A DNA stretch of 64,000 nt from Rotaria sordida (lineage: Eukaryota > Rotifera > Eurotatoria > Philodinida > Philodinidae): the NCBI GenBank assembly GCA_905250125.1, contig CAJNOL010000561.1:59664-123663 (forward strand). Direction: 5' to 3'. Of the stretch, positions 38,937-50,977 are shown one piece after another. The first letter of the stretch is position 1, and every line of letters begins with the position of its first letter. Under the pieces are notes generated by a model. The model was not told the origin of the DNA, ran no database searches, and worked only from the letters and a program-made list of their open reading frames with translations. The position numbers were made by a program, and so were the translations under genes.

Positions 38937-41101
38937 TACTGATATATATTCAAGAATAAGATCAACCTTATTTTCATTGAACAACATCTGTTCTTTCGAT
39001 TACTCACTGTCTCCATTTTAGAATGTTTTTTTTTAATGTGCTTCATCATTTATTGACTATTTATTCATCGTTATTGTTTAAAAAAAAACGATAATGTTAA
39101 GAAAAAGTGTCATTTGAATGAATGATCTTTATATTGTATTTAATAAATAAAAGTCTTCTGCTACAGAAACCACGTTGCACCATAGTCGGTCGAAGAGCCA
39201 ATGCATGAGTAAGACTTGTCATTATCCAGTTTTTGATCCTTCTAAAGATTTCATCAGATAGCTTGATGCTTGGATTCCCCCTAATTAAAAGCAACCTTAA
39301 GGTACTGATGCTTTCTTCCAAAAGAATAATAGTCAGTACAAAGACTACACTACTTTTTTGCAACTATAAGTATGCGTCTAAGATATTGAAACCTTCACTC
39401 AATAACTGTTTCTTATTACAATAGCAATTTACTCTGAAGTAGCGGTGTGGTGAATGTGCGGTTCTATTATCCAACAACACACCTACTCGCACATCATGGA
39501 AATTGAATTTGATGAACGTTACTCTACAATTCATCCAAATATATATTCATCGAGTTTTATTACGTCAAAGCATTTGAATATTCATTTAATACTTTGATTT
39601 TGGTCTGTTTAATAATCATTGAAATAATCTTTTCTTTGTTTTTAAATATCGGATATGGAACCAAGTGAAATATTCAAGTTTTCAGGCAATGCACATTGTG
39701 ATAAACCGTTAATATTGTTGTAATCATTAACTAATTGAATTTTTTCATTTAATGTAAGATGACATTGTGATGTCATTACTTTTCTTGATATGTACAGTTA
39801 TAATAAACAATTAATAATAGTTTTAGTACAATGGCCAGAAATGATGAAACGAAGAGAAAGAAAAAAAGAGTGCACGTACATTCATGTAAAAGAAGTGCGA
39901 ATAGCATTCGGAACCGTCAAACAACAATGTTCAAATTTAGAGTAAGAGGGTGTTCACCTATGGGAGATGCATTGTCAATGAAAATCATTTCGTAAGATCG
40001 AGACCTTGTTCAGTACGAGAAATGCTCACTAATAGAGGTTTCATTAGAGATAGAACTATATACCGGTTCATTAAGGGCACAGTAATATAAGTTAGATGTG
40101 TAAATTATTTATATGCGAAAAAGTATATAGTCATAGTTTTCGTAATGTGCGCTGTATCTGAGCTGATTCTCAATCATTGGAATCAATCATAGCGAAAAAA
40201 CAGTATAGACACGATTTGTAATGAGTTTATTTTTCAATCCGGGAGAGAAAATTAGAGAAAAGCAAAACGAAAGAATTCCACGGTTGATAATATGTTGTGT
40301 GTCAACCAATCGAAATGATTCATTCTCATACATCTGTTAATTTTTCTTCCTTCAAATACATTATTCTTGCTGATGCTTTAGCAATTTCTATCAATAATCA
40401 TCCTAGGCTAAACAAACTTTTGCATCGCCAACAGTTTCAAAAAACGTTTTCGTGAAATATAGTGATTACGCATTATTTTGTCTATTTGACAGCGAATCTC
40501 ATACAATAATTTGTTGACAAGAAGACAGAGTCAAATGAAGAGATTATTAAAAAAATCCAATTAGTGCATTGTCAACTTGTGTCGGTCGGTCCCAGCGCTA
40601 CAACAGCAACTTTTAATATAAACGTATCTTGAGAACTTGGGTTATGTTCCATCCAATTAGGAATTTTTATAGAAAAATATACGGTTTATATTAGAAATAA
40701 TGGTAACTTGCTGGATTCTGTACAGAACCTAGGTGTATAATATATGCACTACATGTACTTTGAGTTGATTTATTATTGAAAAAGAAATAGTTAGTCATGA
40801 TTAATTGATGTTTTTTGTGTACTCGACTAATTTTCTCGAATCAATATCTATATAAGTAAGCAAAATTCGATCTTATATTGTATAATAATGTCGAAAAATC
40901 AACCTGACTGATGTTCAATTGAATTTCACATGGATACTCAAGAATTTTAAAATCCAAAAATTTCGTAGTTTGAGTTATATTTGTAAGTAAAGAAAAAAAA
41001 TAATGATAATATAAAAGATGTTTTTTGCCTTCTCAGTCAACAGTAATTACTAATTTGCTGGATTAATCATTTGTTGTTGAAAATTTTGATTCAATTTCGT
41101 T
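38937..41101. other. Intergenic between phosphatase and methyltransferase genes
   Basis: No gene is recognised. A weak GC-skewed inverted pair lies at 39442-39495 (GCGGTGTGGTGAATGTGCGG, then ACACACCTACTCGCACATC), possibly an eroded relative of the TGTGGG-like hairpins. Confidence 0.5.
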
Positions 41102-42070
41102 CTAATGCGAATGTTTCATTTGATTGAATGTGCCGAGACATACCTTGCAAATTTCTTCAATATGACGATAATCTGTTCCACAACATCCACCGAATACGTT
41201 CAAATTCTTAAGCTTGTATAATAGTGCTCGAGTACTCTCAGCAAATTCAATTGGATTTCCTGAATCGAGTTCTTTACTTCCATCGAGTTCAGCATGACTT
41301 TTCTTCGAAGCATTGCCTTTAACACTGTGAATTCTTTCTATCCAAGCTTCACCAGGGATCAAGACATGTTCAAAATTGCTCGGATGTGCACAGTTGATCA
41401 TATAATAAACGGGTGAATTCTGAGTAACTTTATCGACAAGCTCAATAGCTTCTTTTAGGGTTTGTCCTCCCGATAATTTACCATCTACTTCAACAGTGAA
41501 CGATATTACGGCGGGAATATTAACTGCCTTGGCAGCTTTTGCAATTCCAATAGCTTCTTCAGGATAGTTCAATGTCACACCTGTGATCATGTCTGCATTA
41601 GTTTGACTGATAATGCCGATTTGTGTTGCATGATATGCCTGCGCTTCTTCAATGGACATTATCGTCGTAGGATTATATCCATCACCACGTGGACCGATGG
41701 ATGCATTAAAAACTATTGGACAGTTTTCAGTTTCATATTCATTACGAATATCGTAGAGTAATTCAATGGATTTGCGATTCACATTCACAACATCTTGGTC
41801 GGAATAACCGATTTTTTTCATCCAATCTGGATTAGCACGCCATGATGCATTTTCCAAAACAAGTCCGACATCATATTTTCGGGCAATATTAGCATACTTG
41901 CGTAAGTAATTTTTCATCCATTCGCATCCAGCTTCAGTCTTCAATACATCGAATGAGGCGAAGCACGGAAGTTCTATGCCTTCATGAAAAATAAGTGTAG
42001 TCTCCAAGCCACCATTAGTAATGAAGAACTTATCGGAGAGTTGTGGCAATGCGTTTCTATATTTAGCCAT
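41102..42070 (-). CDS. Homocysteine S-methyltransferase
   Basis: A single uninterrupted frame of 322 codons. It belongs to the homocysteine S-methyltransferase family (MmuM/Mht1 type), which makes methionine from homocysteine using S-methylmethionine or S-adenosylmethionine as methyl donor. Hallmarks visible: N-terminal GGLETTLIFHEGIELP (20-35), ENASWRANPDW (73-83), INCAHP with Cys227, and GGCCGTD with Cys296 and Cys297. The three cysteines are the zinc site that activates the homocysteine thiol. Length is normal for the family and all key residues are present, so it should be functional and cytosolic. It has no introns, unlike most neighbours; this may reflect recent acquisition from bacteria or fungi, or simply intron loss. 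The start codon is the only ATG before the barrel. Confidence 0.95.
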   Translation of the reverse strand: MAKYRNALPQLSDKFFITNGGLETTLIFHEGIELPCFASFDVLKTEAGCEWMKNYLRKYANIARKYDVGLVLENASWRANPDWMKKIGYSDQDVVNVNRKSIELLYDIRNEYETENCPIVFNASIGPRGDGYNPTTIMSIEEAQAYHATQIGIISQTNADMITGVTLNYPEEAIGIAKAAKAVNIPAVISFTVEVDGKLSGGQTLKEAIELVDKVTQNSPVYYMINCAHPSNFEHVLIPGEAWIERIHSVKGNASKKSHAELDGSKELDSGNPIEFAESTRALLYKLKNLNVFGGCCGTDYRHIEEICKVCLGTFNQMKHSH

Positions 42071-43049
42071 AATTATGACTAAACAAGAAAATTCACTAAT
42101 TATGTTAAAAATTTACTTGTTAATATTAAGAAAGAATTTTTATCAATATGTACAATATCATATCAATGCATTGCCTGCAATTAACTGCTTTCAAATCGAT
42201 TTGATAGTTTAATAGAATATGAACGTTAGATATCTGAACACTGAACTTTTAGTAGATAAAACATTTGCACGTTAAGTAACAATCAAATAATTCAAATTAT
42301 TTTCGTCTATATAGTGTTTAACATTTAATTCGGTAGAAATACGGAAGAAAAATTTATTTCAGACAATAACAACATGTCTTTTTATAAAGCATTCAACATT
42401 CAAGATATCAAATAATCTTCTTGTGCATCGAAATATCTCAAAATGAAATGACTCTTATATCTGTTGAGTACGAAATTTGAATACAGTATTCAGTTTTGAG
42501 CTGTTAGTATGCGAATTCGCTACACGATGATTGAATATGGCAACAAAATCACGAATGATTTCATTGATCTTTAGATTGACTATCAGATAGCTAAAATTTA
42601 ATTAAGAAAACTTTAATATTGGTATGCCTCTAGCCAGTCGTATAACTACAGCTACAGTTGGCTGAATTAAAGTCTAAACGAGAAAATTCTTTGTGGTCAC
42701 GTCGCTGTTTGAACTCATTTCTAGAGTGTTCCGCGCGAATAAATGCGCCAAACCATGGAAGATAGTTCTGCACATATGATTCATCGTCAATGATCATCTT
42801 CCAAGATCTATTGGTTTGTAGCAAAGAAATTCAATTTTGTGAATTTCTTAAAAAAAATAAACTGCAAAATAGAAGTCTCTCTATACAACATAACATGCGT
42901 TATACTTAAAAAAAGCTGCTAATGGAAGGTCCTGAACTTTTTGAACGAGCGTCTGATATGAGGATAGAATTTCATCGGACACCTGAACTATCAAAAAAAC
43001 AATAGGATGTTCATTTCTGCAAGCGTCTGCATATCTAAGATGCCAGAAA
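42071..43049. other. Intergenic, nothing recognised
   Basis: This is the 5' side of the methyltransferase gene. A 64-codon frame at 42630-42824 (minus) has no recognisable feature. Confidence 0.5.
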
Positions 43050-43440
43050 TGAAAAATACAAGCAGAATTTTTTTTTCATTTTTTTTATATATGGTTAGAT
43101 AGCGTCTACTTTTTCTCAAAAAAGAAATCAACTTTTTTTTTCGTTTCTGTTTGTTTTAGATTCATTGTGAGAAATCAAGCCTAGGGAAGTCATTTATAAA
43201 TGACTGTTCCAGATTCAATTTTTCACAGTGAACGTAAGACAAACACTTTTGAAATTTGAACGAAACGAAAAAAAATTGATTTCTTTGTTTTTGAGATAAG
43301 GTAAGTCACTAAAAATAAGATCGAAATGTTTACCTTAAAAACTCATTCCAATAAAATGACAACACATCCTTGATCAGCTTGTCACGTCACGTTCTATCTA
43401 ACCATATATAGAAAAAAAATTCTGCTTTAATTTTGCATTT
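43050..43440. mobile_element. Near-complete palindrome, about 390 bp (MITE-like)
   Basis: The two halves pair along almost their whole length. Outer arms are AAGCAGAATTTTTTTTTC-type sequence plus TATATATGGTTAGATAG (43060-43106), against CTATCTAACCATATATAG plus AAAAAAAATTCTGCTT (from about 43394). Inner arms are CAAAAAAGAAATCAAC (43119) against TTGATTTCTTTGTTTTTGA. The centre is GTCATTTATAAATGAC (43190-43205). No protein is encoded. This is typical of a miniature inverted-repeat element whose transcript would fold into one long hairpin; an RNA role is possible but unsupported. Confidence 0.8.
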
Positions 43441-45666
43441 TACCTTTACTTCGGTATCAAAATCACAACTACTATTTGCAACTGTTCTCTTTCAAAACAA
43501 TATATGTTACGGTTGAGAAAATTTCACATGAAGCTATTACACGGCAAGAAAAAACATATGCTTTTTGTCTCTTACTTGCATGCAATTGATAGTATACAAC
43601 AGAGAACGTCGAAAAAACGTTACACAATAGAAAAAAAATGCAGCGCACGCGTAAACAACAAAACGATAGACCAAAGTCTAAACGCAAATGAAAAAATCGA
43701 ACGAAGATCGTATAAAATCTTACTGACAATCAGATACTGTATGACTCATACTATATGATATTACAAAAACGTATAAATATCTTACTGAGAGATTTAATAT
43801 GTTTCTTCCTAATAAGATGTTAACGTGAATCTTCCATGATTCTTGCTGTAAATTCTTGAAAAATCTTAGGATCAGTATTTTATATGGTTTGATAAGATCA
43901 TAATTTTAAGTGTCTCGTATGCAAATAGTTTTTATGAAGATAAGTTTTATTTATTCAAATAATTGTTTATACGAATAGCGATGTTCATTAGTTTAAAAAA
44001 TTATATCACATCAAATTTATTGTTATGCTAAATTAAATATATTGAATAAGTTATTTTCGTAGTTGAAGTACATAAAACAAAAGAGAAAAGATAAACATAT
44101 TGTATAGTGTTCTGATCACAAGCAATAAGAGATTGACTTTCATTTTATTTTATTGTTTTTCTCTAGTGTACGACAATAGACTGATGTATGTATTAATAAG
44201 ATAGCAAAAAAAGAATTTTCAGGCAATGTTTTCACTTGATTTTATCTATTATGTTACGCACAAAAATAGGTTGCACACAAATATTGATAAGTACATCCTT
44301 TTTTTTATTTGTATTACTTGGTTTTTCTTATCAATTGTAGTAATTAAAATATAAGTCAAAGACTAAAATAGAATAAATTTTTTTTTGTATGATGCAAATC
44401 CTATTGTTTTTGAATAGGTCATGATAAATTAAACTTTTCAATTTTTTTTTGTTTGTAGTTGTCAAAAGTTCCACTGCGAGATACGTCGTATTGAAACATA
44501 AGTCCTTTTGTTTCATATTGTGATATGTGTTTTTTATTCATTTCAAGGTATTTTTGATTCCTCTTTAGACAACTGATTAATCTATTTCCTCGCTGGGAGT
44601 TTTTTTTTACATGAAAGATCTGAACAAATCAATTTGAAACCTTCAATCAGATGACTCTTTCTTACCTTGAATCATAAGTTAATCTGATATGAAAATAAGA
44701 AAGAATATTTCAAAGCCTATATACGCGCAAAGATACAAACAACTTCCCAGTATAGTTCTTATTATAGGACTAAAATATATAATCCTCATGTGTTCTTTCG
44801 TTTTATTATACAAAGTATGTGTAATGAAAATCTCTAAAAGATTAGAGTTGTTTTCCAAGGACGCTTGATCTCTAGAGAAAAGATCTGATTGATGAATAGA
44901 ATAGTTTTTATTGATTTTTCTGTATTGTTTTTACCGTATTATTTTTCATCAAGCACATTCATATGTATTCATACTGATTATTTCTTTGAATATAAATTTT
45001 GATCTGCTCCAAGATTTTCAACTTAAGTTTTATATTCCTCTAGATCAATCTAAGCTTTTTATTCATACAGTTTGAATCCAATTATCCTTTATTGCTATGG
45101 AGAAATAATATGAGCTTCATAAAATTTATTTCTAATTCATACTATCTCATTTATTTTGAATACATTCAACCAATGTATAACGGACAAATACATTGTCAAG
45201 AAATTCCATCACATTTATAAATCATAAATTGGCTGCAATATTATCTTTTAGTTCTTGATTTTTTAATCTAAACAGTATGGCTGGTTCTTTTAACAAATTC
45301 ATGTTAAATGTCTTAATAGATATCAAACAAAAGCCAATAGACGCATACAAACTCAAAATCATACTTGAAATTTTCCAAACTTTCGAAATTTCCTTTTTTT
45401 TTGAAAGTCTGAACACTGTTGCGTTGTTGATCATTGTTTACATTGTAGGAATGGTTGTTTTTGGTCTCGAACAACTTTTATAATTGAAGATGACGAGCTA
45501 GACTATGCAGAAAGAGTATGGATTCAAACTATGTGATTAAAACAAAACAAAAAAAAAATACATTGGACATTCAAAAAATGTAATTTTATGATCAACATAT
45601 TATAGAGTATCACTGATTGATATAAACAAACATATAATTCTTATATACTGTATTCATCTAGTTTAC
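43441..45666. other. AT-rich intergenic DNA up to an assembly gap
   Basis: Reading frames at 43472-43758 and 45222-45483 are open on both strands and look like chance. No motif or repeat was recognised. Confidence 0.45.
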
Positions 45667-45766
45667 NNNNNNNNNNNNNNNNNNNNNNNNNNNNNNNNNN
45701 NNNNNNNNNNNNNNNNNNNNNNNNNNNNNNNNNNNNNNNNNNNNNNNNNNNNNNNNNNNNNNNNNN
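45667..45766. other. Assembly gap, 100 Ns
   Basis: Exactly 100 Ns, a conventional placeholder. The flanks do not show the inverted symmetry seen at the first gap. Confidence 0.98.
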
Positions 45767-46215
45767 TAATGAACATTACCTTAAAAGTCGATGTTTTTCA
45801 TCTTCTATTAGTAAAGATCGATAGAGTACTCAAACCCTATGCAATAGTGAAAATCACAGATCTATATCTCTTTTTGTTCTCGAGTTATTCAACAAATAGT
45901 CACACACACGGACTTTTTGGGTGAACTATAGTTAAATGATATTGTGATATTTTTCTGTATTAAGTTTCAACAGTTTCCACAGACCTGTTTTAATAGTTTT
46001 TTCCTGAAACTCCTACTGTCAGAAACTGTCATTAAACTACATAGTTTTACTTATAAATACAAATCAATAAAATAATAAGAATAATTTTCCAATGGACATA
46101 TCTGTTAAAATTCAATATCCGATCATAAACAACTAATATTTTTTATTTTATTAACATAATATAAAGATTTTTACAAACATTTATTTTTATTCATGTTATT
46201 AACATAGAATTCAAT

Positions 46216-49200
46216 TTACAATGAAGGAAAATATTGATAAACATCTTTTGAAAATACCGTTGACTCTTCAACAATTAATCGTTCCACTTTCGAACAATTA
46301 CGTCGCGTGGCATCTCTTGTAAAGTTCTTTGTTACCGTTTTTAATTGGTCATAATTGACTTTTAATTCAGTTAGACGAGGCAAATGTGCCTTCGTTTCGA
46401 GCAGAAATTGTGCAATATAATCTAGATACACACGCTTGATGTCAAGTGATATAAGATGAGAATATTCAATAACTGAAAATGTTGAATTATTATCATATTT
46501 CCATTCATGAACATCCCATGACTGAAACATAATATTCACCAGAGAGAAATATTTAAGCATTGGAAAAGCTCGACTAATTCGAATGAAGAATTCATGCTTC
46601 AATGAAACTACATCAAGGACATGCAAGTGAGTTACATAATCAAAAATAATAATTGGAAACTGATTTGTGATCATTTTCAGACGAGTAAATGTAAACGGAA
46701 GCGAGAAAACATGACATATGGCCTTAAACGTGTTGAGATAGTTGACCATACAACCAGTTCGTGCATATCTTGTATGTGTAAACGTTTGCTGAATATCATC
46801 ATTAGATATACGATGAACTGATTCATTAATGTCATTTTCTGTGCTAATGTAAAAGATGAATGTATGAAGTTGAGGCATATGAACAAGAATTTCATTATGA
46901 AGATGTGTACCATTGATGAACGAACTTCGATTAAGAACACGAAGATATAAAGTTAACTTTTCCAGATGTGTCATACGACGAAGAAGCGGCACAATTACAT
47001 CGTCATAATTATCAATATACTCATAACATGTTAATGAGAAATATTTCAGATTATGTACTTCATCCTATAAAATATAAAACATCTTTGGAATACAACCTTC
47101 CAACTTCAACTAAGATAATAAGTTTATCTAAGCAACTGATTGAAAAACATCTACTTATTTACGATTCTTTTTTTCAATATTTCTTATATTTGATGAGATA
47201 TATAATATGTTATAATGATGTCTAAAAAGTAATGGACGATATTTCTAAATTTTCTTCGCATTGAAAATAGTAGATGTTTAAAGGCTAACTTGAAAAGAAA
47301 ACGATCAACTTTTTCAGAATTGAAAAGGTTTCGAAACGTGCATGAATTATCACTAATATCGTTATACTAAATAGTTCTAATGTATAGAGTACAACCACCA
47401 TTCCAATTAACACAAACATTTCTATTTAATAAATATTTTCATCGATAAGGCCTAAAGCACTGTAATTTCTTTTGTCAATCTCGTTCATCATTTTATGTGC
47501 ATTCCTAAGTATTTTTACATCTGATAAGTTCTCTATGACATTCTTTGTTCTCTTAAACTTGTCATTATGTCAGAACTATTGCGAATGAGCGGAGAACGAC
47601 TCGACAAAAATGAACAACTCTACATGTTTTTGCTTGGTAATTTAAAGAAAGTTACTAGTTTTCTTTACTCGAAACATATTTATTAGTTTATGTAAATTGT
47701 TCGAATGCAACTCAGTCATTTATTTTCTTCCTCAAATATTTCGAAAAACTCCAAAGTTAATTATTAAGAAAATATTATAGATATTAATTTATTCTATTGT
47801 TTGTTGAGACAATCAAGAAATTCATTTTCCAATCGTTTGATTGCCCAATTTTAGTAAGTGATTAAGAAGTAAATTTAAACAATTTCGAGCAATAGGAAAA
47901 CAAATACAACAATCTATTTCGAATAGTTTCATAATGATCAACAGTGTCATACTCCATTCAGTAATCATATGCTGTGCTAACATGAAAATTAACTACTTTT
48001 GCTCATTGACATTCTTTCTCACCTTGAAACAACAATAAAATGACACTAACTTACCATATTGCGAGAAATTGATGATGAATCACCGATATATTTAAGTTGA
48101 ACAATGAATGTGGTTAATTGTTTGAGACGACCATCAAGTATAGAAAGACAATCATTAATATCAACCATATTTATACATAATGCAGTAAGACTCGAAGATA
48201 AATAAGAGTTTGATGGTAAATAATAAATTGACAAAGGTGGATACACTTCCACGGAGTTTGGAACGATTGTCAGATGCTTCAGATTTTCGAAGAGATCTAA
48301 GATTTGCCCATACACATCTGTAGTATAAGTCTGCAACGTTGTTTCAGTGGTATATTCATCACTATTGTGAAGAATAAGATCTCTTATCTGGTGTTTAAAA
48401 ATATGTCGAAAGGCCGAGTTATCTAAGTAAAAAAAAAAGAAATAACGTGATTAACCCTGTACGCTCCGAAGCCGTTCCAGAAGAGTCACTGATAAAACTA
48501 CCGCAGAAATAGAGTATTGACTTTCCAATATGCCAATGACATGGACAGATCGATCAGGTACATTATCTTTTGTGCAAGATAATTTTGTAACTATTGAGAT
48601 AGACGGGGAATAGAACAACTTCTAAAGCAGTACTTTTTGTCTTTTTTATGATAGTATTAACTAGACAAAAGTGCCATTTACTTCTTTTTATTAGGCTATA
48701 ATAAAAAAAGAAACGCTACCTATATAAAAAGCTATTTTTAAACACCACATGAATTTTTGACACAGCTTTTTTAAAAATACACATTTTTCTTTAAGTCATT
48801 ATATCATCAATGAAGAGATTAAATCGATGATAAATATTTTTTTTCAACTTCTACTATAATAAGTTTTAGAAATAATATATTGATAATATGCATCGTCCTA
48901 CTCTTTCTGCTCAATAGTTGTTCCAGTACCTATTTTGTGTCTTACCGTTTCTTATCTCCCAAGCTATCGGAAAATTTTTGAAACACATTTCGTTCAATAG
49001 TAGACATTTTAGTTCATACAGATCACATAACGCACCCTGGAAATCTCTATTGGCTATGAGTGAAAAAAAATATACTTTGTTTTTAAAATTTCTTTTTTTT
49101 TTTTTTAATTTTTGAAGAATATCGATTTGTAAGTCGTATATCTTGGCGATAGAATAATGAATGAAACAAAAATATTTTTTTAACAATCAATGCTTGTAGA

Positions 49201-49718
49201 GTTCTCTAGAAATAATGTCTCGGAGGTTTTTGAATCTCATGCTTCCTTGATTTTCTGCGATCGTTTTACAAATGGGTCAAAATTTGATACACCAGAAGGT
49301 AAAGGGTTAAATGCTTTCGTATTTTGATTACTCTAGAGCATGTTAAGTGCTTACCTGTAAAATAACGAAAAACTTTCTCTTGTTTGAAATTGAAGAGTTC
49401 CAAATAAGTCAGATTTGGATAATCACCAGCAAGAAGAATACGTTTCATCGATGTTGTTTCAAGAATGAGTTTTTTCACACAGTGATGGCTTCGGGGTAGT
49501 ATAGAAGTACAAAATCGATCAAATTTCTCATCAGTAATTGATGATGTTGTTACAAAATTAAGATCGTTAGTAAATACACCATCTTGTACTAATATGTCAA
49601 GTCGTTTATTATTAATTCCAAATAACGAATAGAGAACATCAATATTGTCGAGTTTCTTCAAGATGATCAGCAATATTTCATTGGGTAGATCAAGAAAATT
49701 AATGTCAGACTGATTCAT
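46216..49718 (-). CDS. F-box protein with leucine-rich-like C-terminal region
   Basis: Three exons on the minus strand: 49355-49718, 48055-48422 and 46216-47064. Introns of 932 and 990 bp have GT/AG ends, and the phases close to 526 residues. The N-terminus carries an F-box (about 8-45: FLDLPNEILLIILKKLD, then LYSLFGINNKRLDILV), the module that binds Skp1 in SCF ubiquitin ligases. The rest is made of irregular repeats such as LKHLTIVPNSVE, LKYFSLTCYEY, LEKLTLYLRV, LISLDIKRVYL and LTELKVNYDQL, consistent with a degenerate leucine-rich solenoid for substrate binding. Such F-box proteins are strongly expanded in bdelloids. The substrate is unknown. Both introns are long for this window and show no further exon in phase. 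A related C-terminal fragment lies 0.76 kb upstream at 50474-50976, in the same orientation. Confidence 0.85.
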
Positions 49719-49964
49719 GTTTGATTATGACTGTCAATCTTCTAAAAAACACATATATATACATATTCATTATTTCCTTTATTCATTTTCACCAATGGAA
49801 AACAGAATGCTTGACTGCGATGTAAAAGAAAAAAAGTGCTATTGATGAATCGTCCAATATTATTGTAAATAGATGCTGTTGTTTTTTCAGCATTCATATT
49901 TTTTCCATTGCCATCGGTCACCATGTTCATTCATACGAAAATAGAAGAAGACGTCATTTTAAGC

Positions 49965-50047
49965 AGGGTGGGTTTGGGTCTGGGTGTGGGTGAGTGTGGG
50001 GATGTTAGTATGGAACTTTTTCTGCTCTACAACAACACCCACACCCT
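49965..50047. repeat. TGTGGG-like hairpin F with G-quadruplex-type motif
   Basis: The G-rich arm has six GGG tracts within about 40 bp (GGGTGGGTTTGGGTCTGGG, then TGTGGGTGAGTGTGGGG). It is followed after about 35 bases by ACAACACCCACACCCTAA. The first four GGG tracts have loops of 1-3 bases, satisfying the usual quadruplex pattern. It lies in the 5' flank of the F-box gene, about 250 bp from its ATG. Confidence 0.75.
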
Positions 50048-50473
50048 AAATAATAAAGAAACTTTTGTACTTGTTCAATTTGATGAAATATATTTAGAAT
50101 TTTTTTTAAATATCCAATCACTTTGTTCATTTTTGTTTGATATTTTTTTTAAATTCTTGTCCAATTTAGTAGATATTATTAACAAAAATGTTCAAATCTT
50201 TTCGAATTACTCAAATCAAATAGACCGAAGGATCAATATGAAAATGTACTATTAAATCAAGAATGAATAATCACACATTACTAAAACATAAATCTTTTTG
50301 CGAAAGAAAACTATGAATGATTACGAAACATAGAGAAAAAATAAACATGTATGAAGAAACGAAAGAAAAAAAAACATTCATCAATATGATGTGGAATGAG
50401 TTTATTGTTTTTGTTTTATCGTCAATAAGATTTCATCGTTTGATATATAGCAACAAATCTCGACACAGATAGT

Positions 50474-50976
50474 TCATTGAAGCCACATTGCAATCCAATT
50501 TATAATGTACTCAATAACGAATGAATCTTCTTCGCGTAAATGACTATGATCGATAAGCCATTGGCGAAGATTTTTACCTACTTCATCTGTTAATGAACCT
50601 TTGATGTAAAGGCCACGAAGGTTTTTATCTTTCCACAATGAAGGTACTTGCAGAATAAGCGAATCGATGATAACTGTTGGACTTTTCAAGGATAAACTTA
50701 GATAATGAAGACGATTAAACTTTTGTGCAATGGTGTCTAATTGAATAGAATCAACTTCTTCAAAATGAGTAATATGAAGATCTACAATTCGCTTTTGCAA
50801 TAATGCACATGTAGACACATCGTCGAGTACAACATTTAGGCAATTAACATCAATTTTTAGATGCTCGAGATTCGAAGCGGCTTGAACTAGATGAATTATT
50901 TCATATGTTCCCTTTACATAGAGCCGTTTCAGTTGAGGTAAATGTAAGACGATCGATTGAACTGATTGATGAGTAA
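50474..50976 (-). pseudogene. C-terminal fragment of an F-box/LRR-like gene
   Basis: An exon-like frame of 166 residues runs from a good acceptor (CATCTATAG, ending at 50977) to a TGA-free stop at 50474. It reads HQSVQSIVLHLPQLKRLYVK, then LVQAASNLEHLKIDVNCLNV, FNRLHYLSLSLKSPTV and ends FVIEYIINWIAMWLQ, the usual tail of bdelloid F-box-like proteins. Upstream (50.98-52.9 kb) I find no matching F-box exon or middle exon. It is therefore either a truncated copy of a gene like its neighbour, or the last exon of a gene whose other exons I missed. Its position directly upstream of the complete F-box gene, on the same strand, suggests tandem duplication. Confidence 0.6.
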
Positions 50977-50977
50977 C

